Positions 23,873 to 36,855 of a stretch of DNA of 64,000 nt are shown in pieces; position 1 is the stretch's first letter, and each line of letters opens with the position of its first letter. Position numbers and translations under genes: made by a program. The DNA is taken from assembly GCF_900090045.1 (NCBI RefSeq), contig NC_041785.1, positions 2,085,001 through 2,149,000 of the forward strand, read 5' to 3'. The DNA is from Plasmodium malariae (taxonomy: Eukaryota; Apicomplexa; Aconoidasida; Haemosporida; Plasmodiidae). The notes below the pieces were generated by a model that was not told the DNA's origin, ran no database searches, and worked only from the letters and a program-made list of their open reading frames with translations.

Positions 23873-23929
<57 letters not shown>

Positions 23930-24667
23930 TAGATAGATAGATATTTAGATATTTAGATAGATAGGGAGATAATAGATAAAGTATATATATAGATTTATTG
24001 ATCTATACATATATATTATGTATGCACACAGTTTTTCCACGAATGAAGAAAAATGCAAAGTTCCGCTAAACACAGTAAAATTGTGGCTGTAATAATTCGA
24101 TTTACTTCATCATTATTTTAAGTCAAGTAAAATTTATGTAATACTTCAATTATTTTCAACGTTTTTAAAGTGGATTTAAATTTTATAATTTTAATTATAA
24201 CTGTTACACTATATCAATAAAAAAAAAAAAAAAATTTGAGACCGATGGGGTGGGGAAAATTAATGTAATAATTTTCTGTATAAAATGTGGTTACTATTTA
24301 AAAAAAAAAAAGTTTAATTGTAATTCTAATATATTTTTCTTGAACAACATTTACATATACGCATATAGTACAAGGTAGAGAATATATACGGACTATTTTA
24401 CTCGTGTGTAGCAGTATATGATGTGTAAGCGATAAAAGTGTAGTTATGTGTATATACACATGCTGCACAACTCGGTACACGTAAGGACAAACATGCGCAT
24501 TTTTTTTTTGTTTTTTGTATATTTTTCGCTCCCTTGCTTCTTCCATTTCTTGCTTCTGCTCTTCATCACTCTTCCCATTCTTCATGCCTCCCATTCGTGA
24601 AAGCTTTTACCCCTATGTGTTCTATAACCCCACTGGAACGGGTACACAGCGGGAAAGGGCGCATATT
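23062..24667. other. Convergent intergenic region
   Basis: Holds 3' ends of SPT5 and transketolase. Contains a TACATATACCTACATA array (23520-23705), a pure TA run (about 23876-23926) followed by GATA units, and a poly-A at 24299-24311. No gene is supported; the 98-codon minus frame near 24298-24594 has an acidic/basic stretch but no motif. Confidence 0.6.
23520..23705 (+). repeat. TACATATACC / TACATACATA array
   Basis: Eighteen- to twenty-base composite units (TACCTACATATACATGCTTA, then TACCTACATATACATACATA) repeated about nine times. Confidence 0.88.
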
Positions 24668-26689
24668 TCATTTTAACTTTGTTTTTATAAATGTCAACAC
24701 CTTTTGAACAATATGATTCGACGTGATACCCAGATGCTCCCATATTTTATCTTTAGGTGCTGAATAGCCAAACTGATTAATACCTATGTAGACGTTAAAA
24801 TAAGTATCGAACCCATGAGTAGATGCTGGTTCAATATAAAACCTAACTATATTAGGATTATTATGCATCATAACATGGTGTTTATATTCTTCTGTTTGTT
24901 TTTGAAACAAGGTCCAAGAGGGAAAACTAACAAGTCGAACATTTAAATTGTGTTCATTTGTTAAAATATTTTTTGCATCAACACATAACTGTAATTCAGA
25001 TCCACAACCACTTATGATAACTTTTTGTTTATCATTTGAATCATCAAAATCTTCTAATATATATGCACCTTTTAATACATTTTCTGCTGATGTGTTTTTT
25101 ATATGTGGTACTTTATTTCTACATAATGCTATAACAGTTGGACCCATAGAATTTGTAAAATGACTTAGATATGCACCTGATACTTCGTTTCCATCTGCTG
25201 GTCTAATTATATTCAAATTTGGGGTTGATCTAAGTAAGGATAAAACTTCAATAGGCTGATGTGTAGGTCCATCTTCTCCTAACTCAACAGAATCATGTGT
25301 AGCAATACATAATATATGATAATTTGACAATGCTGATAATCTTAAAGCACCAAATGCATATGTGTAAAAGTTAAGAAAAGTACCACAAAAAGGTTTGAAC
25401 CCTCCATATGAATATATTCCATTTGTAATTGCAACCATTCCATGTTCTCTTACACCATATCTAATATATTTATTTGCAAAAGAATTTTTCGTTATATCCT
25501 TTTCATCTTTTAATGATGTACAGTTCGATTCTGATAAATCTGCACTTCCTCCTATTAATTCAGGTAATATTTTATTTAAACTATTTAAAACAACACCTGA
25601 CAAATTTCTTGTAGCACCTGGTGAATCCATAGTTGTATATTTAGGTAATACTTCTTTCCAACCATACGGTAATTCATTTTGAAATCTTCTTAAAATTTCC
25701 TGACCTACTTCAGGATATTTTAAAGTAAAATCATCAAACATTTTTTTCCATTTCATATAATTCTCTTTTTTCTTTTCTATTACATTTTTATAAAATTTTT
25801 TTACTTCATCTGAGATGTAAAATTTCTTTTCTGGATCTAAACCAAAAAATTTCTTAGCATTTTTTATATCTTCTTCTTTTAATGCTAAACCATGAGATTT
25901 ACATGTTCCTTCAACTTTTGTTCCAAAACCACAAGTTGTTTGAACTATGATTAAAGATGGTTGTTTTAAATTTTTTTTACATTCTTCTATTTGATGTAAA
26001 ATTTTTTGAAAATCCGTATTTCCATCACTTACTCTTTTAACTTCCCAATTTAATGCTTCAAATTTCTTTTGAATATCTTCCGTAAAAGATAATTCTGTAT
26101 TTCCATCTATTGTTATTTTATTGTCATCATATAGTAGTATTAGTCTACCTAATCCTAGATGACCTGCAAGAGAAGCTGCTTCACAAAAAACGCCTTCTTG
26201 CATACATCCATCTCCACATATAGCATAAACATAATTATCAAAAAGTTTATGTTCTTTTGTGTTATATTTTTCTGCTAAATTATGAGCACATATTGCCATT
26301 CCAACTGCGTTTGCTGCACCTTGCCCTAATGGTCCTGTTGTTACTTCTACTCCTTTGGTAATATGCCTTTCTGGATGACCTGGGGTTAAACTTTCTAATT
26401 GTCTAAAATTTTTTAAGTCTTCCATAGTTAATCCTTGTTCTGTCAAATATAACATTGTATATAACAGTGCACTAGCATGTCCATTCGATAAAACAAACCT
26501 GTCTCGGTTAATCCATTTCGTATCTTCATTGTAATAATTCATTACATATGCCCATAAAATATGGGCTATAGGTGCACAACCGATAGGAGCTCCCTGATGG
26601 CCACTATTAGCTTGTAGAGGCAATTCGGCCGATAACATGCGAATTTCGTTGATGCATTTTTTGTCTAGTTCGACATTCATGATGATCAT
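24668..26689 (-). CDS. TK: Transketolase
   Basis: Single exon, 673 residues, full family length. It transfers two-carbon ketol units between sugar phosphates in the non-oxidative pentose phosphate pathway, using thiamine diphosphate and a divalent metal. Visible signatures: NSGHQGAP (His31) and GHA (His71) in the substrate channel; GPLGQG at 119-124; the cofactor motif GDGCMQEG at 159-166 ending with Asn190 in [18 protein letters not shown] at 382-389; and the catalytic Glu415 in [24 protein letters not shown] and RPADGNE follow in the second half, and the C-terminal domain is complete. There are two close start options, Met1 (26689) and Met4 (26680); either precedes the conserved [16 protein letters not shown]. 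There is no organelle presequence and no peroxisomal tail, so it is cytosolic. Confidence 0.98.
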   Translation of the reverse strand: MIIMNVELDKKCINEIRMLSAELPLQANSGHQGAPIGCAPIAHILWAYVMNYYNEDTKWINRDRFVLSNGHASALLYTMLYLTEQGLTMEDLKNFRQLESLTPGHPERHITKGVEVTTGPLGQGAANAVGMAICAHNLAEKYNTKEHKLFDNYVYAICGDGCMQEGVFCEAASLAGHLGLGRLILLYDDNKITIDGNTELSFTEDIQKKFEALNWEVKRVSDGNTDFQKILHQIEECKKNLKQPSLIIVQTTCGFGTKVEGTCKSHGLALKEEDIKNAKKFFGLDPEKKFYISDEVKKFYKNVIEKKKENYMKWKKMFDDFTLKYPEVGQEILRRFQNELPYGWKEVLPKYTTMDSPGATRNLSGVVLNSLNKILPELIGGSADLSESNCTSLKDEKDITKNSFANKYIRYGVREHGMVAITNGIYSYGGFKPFCGTFLNFYTYAFGALRLSALSNYHILCIATHDSVELGEDGPTHQPIEVLSLLRSTPNLNIIRPADGNEVSGAYLSHFTNSMGPTVIALCRNKVPHIKNTSAENVLKGAYILEDFDDSNDKQKVIISGCGSELQLCVDAKNILTNEHNLNVRLVSFPSWTLFQKQTEEYKHHVMMHNNPNIVRFYIEPASTHGFDTYFNVYIGINQFGYSAPKDKIWEHLGITSNHIVQKVLTFIKTKLK

Positions 26690-26774
26690 ACAGTTATGGT
26701 TTTATTACTACTGTTTGGGTTACGCAATAGGTGTGCAAAAAAAATTTTACTACCTTTTCCTTATAATACTTTTA

Positions 26775-26960
26775 GTTATTTTATTTTATTATATCTTATT
26801 TTATCTTATTTTACCTTATTTTATCTTATTTTACCTTATTATATCTTATTTTACCTTATTTTATCTTATTTTACCTTATTTTATCTTATTTTACCTTATT
26901 TTATCTTATTTTACCTTATCTTATTTTACCTTATATTATCTTATTTTATTTTATCGAAGT
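26775..26960 (+). repeat. 20-bp tandem repeat (TTATTTTATCTTATTTTACC)
   Basis: About nine imperfect copies in the leader/promoter side of transketolase, starting about 90 bases upstream of its start codon on the minus strand; poly-T follows at 26960-26981. Confidence 0.9.
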
Positions 26961-27129
26961 TTTTTTTTTTTTTTTTTTTTTAACTTTGTACTCTCCTATT
27001 TTTGAACAGTGGAAACTGTTATAACTTAAAAAATTAAAACTTAAACAAACACAGTGAAAATTAAAAAAAAAAAACCCAGTAGTTAAAAATATATCGTATA
27101 TGTAGATATATATATATTAAATTAATTTT

Positions 27130-27796
27130 TTATACAAACGTTTCTATGGTTTTAAAAAAAAATTGTAAATAATCGTAAATGTTTTTAGCTTTATATCTTA
27201 TATCTTCACATGTATTACTCTGCAATTCGCTGAAAAGGGGAAAAAAAATTATTATTGTAAAAGTGGGTTAACTACATGTATGTTATTTTCTTTTTTTTCT
27301 TTAATTATACATATTTATTTATGCATAAGTATATTTATATATTTATTCATACATATATATATATATACTTGATATATATTTTATTTATTTATTTATTATT
27401 CTGTTAACGGTTGTATAATATATCATTTCATGTATTTATATATTCTTGAGTTCTTTTTTTAATATGGTCATTATGATATTTCATAAAAAAAACAAAAAAG
27501 CTTGCATGGTCATGTAAAAAAACAAAAAACAATTCTTAAATTATGCAACAGTAACAGCGTGAACATACATACCACAGGAAATAGTACGCATGTATATATA
27601 ATATAAATATAAAATGTAGGTGTATATTCAAATATACATATTGCAACATTTTCGTAGTAACATAATATATATAAATGTATACAATATTTCGTTCATATAT
27701 GTCAAAAAGGGAGAGGAAAAAATGTAGTCACTTGAAAAGAAAAATTATGTCGTGTTGACACGTATAAATATATATATATTTATATATATATATTTA

Positions 27797-27847
<51 letters not shown>

Positions 27848-28325
27848 ATATATGCATATGCATATGGCATGGAAAACATATTCGCAAAAAGTTAAATAAC
27901 AGCTCATTGTATAATAACATATTAAAAATGACTGTTATGAATACATAATACAACTTGTAAAAATAAATAAAAAAATATAACGATATATAGAGATTTAAAA
28001 TATTGGTGTATTATTTATTACATTTTTATTAAGCTGCCAGATACGTATACGTGCTTATACATTCCATTGTGTTTTAATGATTCATCGCTTGATAAACATT
28101 TATATAAAATAGTACTGTGATTATCAGACAAACAATTGACTTCTATTGTGCTGTACAAGGAAAGAAGTAAAGTATTTAAACATCTCTATAACACGTATAT
28201 ACATATATACCTATGTACTGTATACGTAAAAAGTGTGGAGTTACATACAAACATATATTCTTATGTATTTCAAAATTCAAAATGGTTCATTACTGAGTAA
28301 TCATGTTATACTCCGGGTCCTTCAT
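27130..28325 (-). CDS. PCC1: KEOPS/EKC complex subunit Pcc1-like protein, 80 residues
   Basis: Three exons assembled by hand: 28325-28312, 28150-28022 and 27229-27130. The introns 28151-28311 (GTATAA...TACAG) and 27230-28021 (GTAATA...TTCAG) keep phase; the total is 243 nt. The joined protein starts MKDPDTIEVNCLSDNHST and ends KNIYDYLQFFFKTIETFV. Length and layout match Pcc1: first strand, long helix (ILYKCLSSDES), G-x-L-I-x strand (YVSGSLIKIELQS), then a helix with the D-I-R-x4-N-x-I-Y-D-x-L-x-F pattern. Pcc1 dimerises and binds Kae1 in the complex that makes t6A on ANN-decoding tRNAs. The 28312 exon could extend upstream in frame (RTFLQEIF before Met), so the start is the least certain part. 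The assignment is by pattern, not by a search. Confidence 0.68.
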
Positions 28326-28571
28326 AAATATTTCTTGCAAAAAAGTACGCTGAAATAAAAATCTTTATGTATTTCCAGCTAAATATATTTAATATTTAAT
28401 TTTGTTTATTTTTAGAATTTTAATTATTTTGTATATAGATGATATCGCACATATATTTATATAGAGGTATATAAAAATGAATGTATATATATTTATATAT
28501 AAGTATAAAATACGTGGTTACGCATTTTTTGTATATTTTAAATCTTAATTGCAAACACTGATATTTAACTT

Positions 28572-28603
<32 letters not shown>

Positions 28604-29638
28604 AGAAATAGAAAAAGTAAAAGAAATAGAAAAAGTAAAAGAAATAGAAAAAGTAAAAAAAAGAAAATAAAGAAAAAGTAAAAGAAAAAGAAAAAGTAAA
28701 AGAAAAAGAAAAATGTGAGAAAAGAAAAGAAAAAAAACCTATGTATAATGTAAATATATCTACGCACATACAAATACATACAAAATAAACATCAAGAAGT
28801 GTATTAAGGAAAACTATAAATTTAAAAATTTTAAATAAAAGAAGGAAAAACAGTTTTAAAGCTAAAAACATTTAAGCACCTTCATATTTGTGTTTATAAA
28901 CGTCTTACGTCATGAAGGAGCACTACATGTATGGATTATGCGATTATACATTTGTATATCTATATATAGATATAGTGCAGCAAAAGCGCTGCGTATAATT
29001 ATTATTCTATAATGTCAAGAAAAGTAGAAGGTATAGTTCAAAGGATAATATTAAAAAATGATAAAAACGTCGCAGGCATATGTTATATAGATGAATCGTA
29101 TGCAGCTATATATGTATGTAAATACGTATTCATGTATATTTGTATTTATGTACGTATGAATGCGTAGGTTTAATAAAAGGGTTTAAATGAGAATGAACGA
29201 AATTAAACGAAAGGATGTACATTTATACCCACGTTGAACAAATGCCACGTTATTTTAGTTATAATAGATTAGTTTTTTTCTTAAATAAAATCTGCCCATT
29301 TTTTATTATTAAATTATTTGACGTTGGTCATTTTTTACGTAATATTAATATATATATATTCTGTAAATTTCATATCAACAAATATATCTACTGATTTTTC
29401 TTTTTGTATGAATGATTAAAGGAAAAGAAGCAAATTCATCTTTTTATCACTTTTCATCAACGATTTGGCAAAATAAAAAATAAAAATAAACAAATTATTA
29501 ATCGTCAACATAAAAATATATATATGTATAATGTGTGCTTTTGTATACGTTTATATACATTAATTAACGAGTATATAAAACTTACAACATTTCGTCAACC
29601 GAAAAAGTTTTAGCAAGAAGGGTAATTTAAGGACAACA
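28326..29638. other. Divergent intergenic region
   Basis: Contains poly-A (28572-28598) and an AGAAATAGAAAAAGTAAA array (28600-28725). A plus-strand ORF at 29012 starts MSRKVEGIVQRIILKNDKNV and looks protein-like for about 34 codons, then runs into a TATGTA microsatellite; I found no acceptor that would continue it. Promoters of the Pcc1-like gene (minus) and the PTRHD1-like gene (plus) should be here. Confidence 0.5.
28595..28725 (+). repeat. AGAAATAGAAAAAGTAAA purine-rich repeat
   Basis: Seven or so 18-base units, preceded by a 27-base poly-A run; almost pure purine on the plus strand. Confidence 0.88.
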
Positions 29639-29890
29639 ATGCAAGAAAACACAATAGTTCAATATATTTTAATAAATAAAGAAATTTTAGATAAAAAATG
29701 GCCTTTAGGATCTATTATAGCGCAAGCTTGTCATGCATGGTAAGATATGTACAAATGTATAATACATAGCATATATGTTCAAAAAAATAAAAAAATATTC
29801 TTATAAGTATCACCTATGTACATTACTGTTTGTAAAAATATTACCAAAGTAACGTAGCATATAGATCATCTGTAGGATATCTCACATGAG

Positions 29891-29943
<53 letters not shown>

Positions 29944-30305
29944 GTATATGTACGTTTATTTGTGTATATTTTTGCACATATAAATACATACGCATATTCA
30001 TACACAGATACATGCATGGCGCTCTTTTTAATAGCATTGCAGTGATAGCTGAGAACATCGACGATCAAATAGTAAAAGAATATATATCGGCGGAAAAAAT
30101 AAATAACATGCATAAGATTATTTTAAAAGTTGACGACTCGAATGAGCTAAAAAAGTTATCAAGTGTTTTGGATAAAGAATCTTTGAAATATAAAATTTGG
30201 ATTGAGTATCCAGAAAATGTGTTGTCAGCTGTTGCAATAAAACCATATTATAAGGATACTGTAAAAGATTATTTCAAAAAATATCAATTATTAAGAAAGT
30301 TATAA
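29639..30305 (+). CDS. PTRHD1: PTRHD1-type peptidyl-tRNA hydrolase-fold protein
   Basis: Two exons: 29639-29739 and 30035-30305. The intron has GTAAGA and TTTTAATAG ends and contains a TA/TACGTATA microsatellite. The join (GCA TG|C ATT) gives ...IIAQACHACIAVIAEN, which restores the family block across the splice site. The product is 123 residues. It contains VQYILINKEI, KWPLGSIIAQACHA and, near the end, IEYPENVLSAVAIKPY and FKKYQLLRKL, matching the Pth2/PTRHD1 fold (VQYLVLR..., W-P-x-G-x-L-x-AQ-x-CHA, W-x-E-x-PEN...). Human PTRHD1 is a small protein of the same length. True hydrolase activity is not established for the PTRHD1 branch. A nearer AG (ACACAG at 30006) would create an immediate stop and is not used. 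Confidence 0.88.
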
Positions 30306-30835
30306 AAAGACGCTACATCCCTTTTATGTGTGTTATACCATATTCTTATTTTTATTTTAACATATAATTAAACTTACAAAATAATGTGCATAAAACTTCT
30401 TCCATTAACGAACAGTTTTTAATTTACATTTATTATTATTATTATTATTATTATTTGTTTTTTTTTTTTAATGTTACATGTTGTATATATGTACATATGA
30501 ATGTTCATATTTACGTATATGTGTTTTAAAAAATTATTATACAAATATAAGAAAAATTTTCCAAACATATAACTATTTGGTACATGTTCTATATTAATGG
30601 CTTCTAGTGAAGCCTTAAAATTTACGTCATATAAAAAAATAAAATAAAATAAACTGTTATATATATGATACGAATGCTATAACATAAAAAAGAAAAACTA
30701 AAAGGAATATTATATGTAAATAATAATTATATATATGTATATATATACATATATATATATATATATAAAGAATCTTAAATCAACATATAAACTTTTCCTT
30801 GTTTGTTCATGTATTGTTGATATATTTTTTCTGCT
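30306..30835. other. Convergent intergenic region
   Basis: About 530 bases with ATT trinucleotide (30430-30453), poly-T and TATATG tracts. It holds the 3' UTRs of the PTRHD1-like gene and histone H3. No gene is seen. Confidence 0.7.
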
Positions 30836-31261
<426 letters not shown>

Positions 31262-32123
31262 TTAAGCTATATAATATATGTATATATATATATATATATA
31301 TATACACAGTGTGTGTGTGTATGTGCTATATTTAACAGAAAAAAAATATATCTTTCTTTTTTCTTGTATATATGACAAATGATGTATAAGTATTTTTTAT
31401 ATAAAAAAAAAAAGTATTTTGCAATAGTGTAAAATATATATATATATATATGTTTAACTAATTTTTCACTTTTAATATATCTGCAGGTTTTTTATTTTAA
31501 AATTTTTTCTGAAATATTTAAATGCGTTGTGCTTTTTTCTTTTTTTTATATAATTCAAATTATGGTTAAAATAAATTTTGACAAAAAAAAAAAAACATTT
31601 TATTTTTTCTGAACTGTTAATGTGAATAGTCGCGAATGTGCATAAAAAAAAAAAATTATGATCATGCATAAAAAAAAATTACTAAAAATGTGGAAAAAAA
31701 ATGCAATTTTAATGCAAAAGTTATATGTTTATATATAAAAAAAAATATATATATATAATAATATCTATATAATATCTATGTATTTGCATATATATATATA
31801 TTTTTTTTTATGTATGTGCATTATATATTGTAGTTATGACAATTTACTAAATGCACTCAGTATCTTTTGCCTTTTTTTCACCATGTATCTTGAGTAACTT
31901 CATGTTAAACATATATATATTTATATATTTAATATATATATATATATAACATATATATATTTTGAATAAATGATTTAAGAGCTCTTACGATATATATATT
32001 TATATATTTATGTATGCTTATATATAATGCATACACATTATGAATATATATAGTGCATACATATGTATACATATATTTATATATAAACCATAAAAAATAA
32101 GAAAATCGAGTTCACAGAATTTC

Positions 32124-32156
<33 letters not shown>

Positions 32157-32628
32157 AATGTGCTGATAATGTTTTTTTTGGCACTGCGGGTGCAACATGA
32201 TTGCACATAGATGCGTTTATTACATTTTGTTTAAAATAAGTTTTAATTAATTTTTTTTTTTTTTTTGCATTTAATCATTGTGTTAAATGATGTATGTTTT
32301 AACCTTGTAAAAGTATATATTCAAGCGAAATACATGTATATATTCCTATACATATATAAGTAGCGTAAGTCAGCAGAATTTTTTTATAAAATATCTTAAC
32401 CCAAATTTGGAATAGAAAAAAAAAAAAAAAAAAAAAATTAGAGAAATACGCAAGCGTTATTTTTATATGCAAATATAAACAATATCTCCTTGCATTTTTT
32501 TTTATGTTGGTCAAAAATACTAAATGTTATATATGGCATATAAATTAATTATACGTCTTTTACTTTCCCATTAATAAGAAAATATTTAAAGACACCATTA
32601 CAAAATTACACTAAGAAAAATTACACCG

Positions 32629-32683
32629 TAATGATTACTATTTTTTATGAGACGGAATTTGTATTCCGCCGTAATAGTTCATT
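32629..32683. other. Foldable segment, possible structured RNA
   Basis: An inner stem CGGAAT/ATTCCG (32653-32658 with 32663-32668, loop TTGT) is nested within an outer stem formed by AATGATTACTATT (32630-32642) and AATAGTTCATT (32673-32683), which pair with a two-base bulge. The segment has more GC than its surroundings. No box motifs of snoRNA or snRNA were recognised, so the class is unknown. Confidence 0.3.
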
Positions 32684-32936
32684 TATTTTTTATATTTTTT
32701 TTTTAAAACAGGACCAATGTTTTGGTGATATATTTTAAAAATGTTTTTCTTGCATGTACAAATATGTACATATATATATATATACTTATAATATACGTAG
32801 AACATCCGTGCGCAGATAGTATATGTAAATATTCTAGTAATTAAAAGATGAATACTTGATGAACATTATTTCTTACAATATCATATATTTGAACTAAATG
32901 AAAAGATCGAAAAAGAGCATTTGAGAAAAAATTCAG

Positions 32937-32997
<61 letters not shown>

Positions 32998-33171
32998 TAT
33001 ATGTATATATGTATATATGTACATATAGGTTTGTATGCAAATTTTAATATATGTACTTATGCCAAAATGCTTTTCTGATTTTATGTATTTTAGTTTTCCA
33101 CATAAAAATTTTTACTGAATTCAAAATAAGCCAGTTAATGGAATTATGTTTTTTCACAAATGTCAGAAGGG

Positions 33172-33204
<33 letters not shown>

Positions 33205-33964
33205 AATTAAATCTATTTTCGTATTATAAAGAAGCATGTTACACTGTTTATATGCTTCTATTCCCTTTTTTTATTTATGTGAGTACATGAACATTTTTGT
33301 GTGCGCGAGGATTGAAGTACATGCATATATATATATATATATAGATATACATAACGTTTTGTAAAATGATTGAATGCTTTTTAATTTCAACTTGTGTGTC
33401 AATATATCGTATCATTTTACTTTTTCATCTGAATGAGAAAGGTAAACGCAGGTTCATATGTAAGTAGAAGTGAATTAGTGTATTTAAATGAGAAAGCTGC
33501 TACAAAATAATTTGCAAAATGAACAGTATTTGTATATATATGTATATGCATATATGTGTACAATTTAACGTTTTTTTAAAAAATGAATTATTATGTTATT
33601 AACACATGTGTCCTTATGACGTACAAATGGGAACATATTTTATGCGTACAGTTCGTTTAATACACAAATAAGTTATCTCTATTATAATGATTTAATTCAA
33701 ACGAGATTTGTTTGAGGGTTTTTTTTTTTTTTTTTTTTTTTTTGCCATTATTAAAAACCATAAGTATATGTTAAGTAATTGTTACAAATAATATTACACT
33801 TTTTTAAGACTACTGAATATTATAAGAAAGCAGGAAAAGTTTTGGAGTATCCTATTCTGGCAATGTATTTTTCACATAAATGTTGTGTTAATATGGAATA
33901 AAAAGTATTATAGCGATCTGCAGTGGCTCATTAATATCTTTGGCTTGCTGTAGCATATTATTAT

Positions 33965-33997
<33 letters not shown>

Positions 33998-34477
33998 AAA
34001 AATTAAAAATTAAGAAATAAAAACAAATGTAAAAACAGAGAATAAAAAATAAAAATAATTAATCTCTAATATATATAAATCTAACAAAACAATGAAGTAT
34101 GCATCGATCCCTGTAGTTCGCCTGTTATGTCTATAGTTTTTTTTTTTTGTCCTGAATTAGCAATAAACCTGATATGTAAGAACATATTCGTATGTGTAGT
34201 AAAAGAGCAAACATATGTATATATATGTATGTTATCTTTTGGGGAGATAAATACATTTTCGTTTATAAGAAATTTATAAAAAAATCCTATTTGAAATAAG
34301 GTCTAAATAAAAATTATAATGATTCAAAAATTTCAAGGTTTCTTTTACTTTTTTTTTTTTTTTTTTGTTTCTTTATTTAAATATAACTAGGTCAACGTGT
34401 TATGAAGCATTTTTTGTGCGGCGTTTAAAATGCAGCAGTTTCTCTGTGTAGTATCATAGGGCCATTCATGCAAATGA

Positions 34478-34509
<32 letters not shown>

Positions 34510-34856
34510 GCGTTAACAGGTATATAATATAATATGGCTATTGTACTTGTGTTGCAATTCCTATATAAATGCTGTGAATTAATGGAGTGGAAAATTTTAT
34601 ATATAACGTAAATTTACACAAATGAATAATTTACAATTTCATGAAAAGTAAAAATGCATTATAATAAAAATCAGTAGGATGCTATTTAAAACCTAATGTT
34701 ATTATATACTTTATATAAAAAAAAGAAAAATTCTCAAAAGTTGTAAATATATATTTTATTTGGTATGAAAAATATATACTAGTTAAAAATTAATTGACGT
34801 ATATTTTTAGTACATAATACATTTCTCCCTTTTAAGTATACATACTAAAGGATACG

Positions 34857-35175
34857 AAAAACGAAGAAAACGGTATAAACGATGCAAACGGTGTAAACGA
34901 TGTAAACGGTGTAAACGATGCAAACGGTGTAAACGATGAAAACGATGTAAACGATAAACGATGTAAACGATGTAAACGATGAAAACGATGTAAACGATGA
35001 AAACGATGTAAACGATGAAAACGATGTAAACGATGAAAACGATGAAAACGATGAAAACGATGTAAACGATGAAAACGATGAAAACGATGAAAACGATGTA
35101 AACGATGTAAACGATGCAAACGATGTAAACGATGCAAACGATGTAAACGATGCAAACGATGTAAACGATGAAAAC
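34857..35175 (+). repeat. 9-bp tandem repeat (AAACGATGN) array
   Basis: About 33 copies of AAACGATGT, AAACGATGA or AAACGATGC; the first few read AAACGGTGT. One copy is one base position short, which shifts phase near 34952. Because the unit is nine bases, all three minus-strand frames stay open and produce meaningless repeats. It stands out for a CG dinucleotide in every unit within very AT-rich DNA. Confidence 0.95.
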
Positions 35176-36855
35176 AAAAATAAAAAAAAATGGTTGCAAA
35201 CTATATTTAAGTTCTAAATGTGACAGTGAAAACAAATATTTCCTTATGTAACAGTTTTCAATATTAACTGCAAAGTACTTAGTAAAATCAAAAATGAACA
35301 CCAAAAATAATGTTATAGAGGTACGCATATATGCACACATACCTATAATACATGTAAAAAAAAATATATATATATATACATATGTGCATGTAGATAAGTA
35401 TAAATTTTCTCAACAAAAGAGGAGCATCACTCACTCTAATAAATGGTAGCAAACTAATTGAAACTTCTTTAACGTAATATGTCATTGAGGTGATAATAAC
35501 TTCGTAAATCAAATGAAGATTTTTTTTTTTTTTTTTTTTCCTACGCTCTTTATTCAATATTTTCTTTATTAACTTGTATGTATTTATGTATGTTTTTATG
35601 TATCATTCCCTTATAAAAATGATTACTACTTCCTATCATTTGCTGAACACATAAAAACGGATGGGAAAGGCATATAGTATTTGAAAATATATATTTAAAA
35701 CATATATACTTCAAAAATTAAATTTCATGTAAGTCCTTATTTGACATTACACAGAGAGTCTACAAAATAGTAAAAAATCAGATATCACCATTGTTTACAA
35801 AAAATTCAAGTTAATATTTTATCATATGTAGTACCCTCCAATTGTAAGTAAACATTGTTCTGGGTAAAATTAAAAAAAAAAAAAAAAATTATAATATAAT
35901 ATAATATAATATAACATAATATAATGCAGTTTATTACAGTTTAGAAAATATTTAAAATAAGCAAAAGAACCACAAGTAAAAAAAATTTTCACAATAATAT
36001 TGTGAACATGTACACGTGTACAATACATATGTATATATATTATATTCACTTAATAGTGTTCTACGTTTCAATTAATTTTGCTTAATAAAAAGAAGAAAGA
36101 GCTACTGAAAATGTAATGAACTATACATCTTTACTTTTGAAAACTGCCTTTGCAGAATAACTTGCAGGAAGATACTTCTTCTGTTATAATTTTGAAGTGT
36201 ATAAAAAAATAAACTCAAAACAAGTAAAAATTGGGAATAACTTCATTGAAGAAAGCATTTTCTTAATTTTTTATTTTTTCCTTTTTTTATTTACTTATTT
36301 TCTTCTTCTTTTTATTTATTTATTCATTCAGTCATTCTCATATTTTATTTTTCTATATATTTGTTTTCTTATTTTATTCTTCTGTTTATTTATTCATTAA
36401 TTCTTTCTATTATTTTACTATTCTGTTTATTCATTCAATCGTTCTCTTATTAAATTCTTCTATTATTTTTATTATATTATATTATATTACTTTTTTTTTT
36501 TTCTTTTTTTTTTTTTGTCGTTTTGTTTTAAATAACGCCTCTTTGCATATGTTCATATATACTTGCACAAGTCAGAATTATTTGAAATGCTATGTATAAC
36601 CATTTAAAAGGAAAACAAACATGCATAAATATACATATACATATATATATGTATGTAGGTATGCATATATATATGTGTAGTTCCCCGTACAAAGATAAAG
36701 TTTTGCTTATTCACGCCTTCACGTTGATCTAACGTGTACACAATAAGTATATGTTTATAAATACCGTACATATGTATGTAAACATATATACATATATATA
36801 TGTATATGTAAACCTGTACAATAACCCCTTTTTCTGAGTAGTTAAGTCCAATTAT

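Noticed and set aside
30001..30034. Nearer acceptor (ACACAG at 30006) for PTRHD1 exon 2
   Set aside because: It creates an immediate in-frame stop; the AG at 30034 restores the family motif across the junction.
33906..33960. H/ACA-like snoRNA at a GC-richer segment
   Set aside because: An ATAAAA hinge and a weak CTGCAG/CTGTAG stem are present, but no ACA box follows and the same bases form a better coding frame.
34807..35340. Minus-strand frame of 177 codons with IVYIV repeats
   Set aside because: The repeat part is the AAACGATGN array, whose nine-base period keeps all frames open; only the short upstream part could be exonic.
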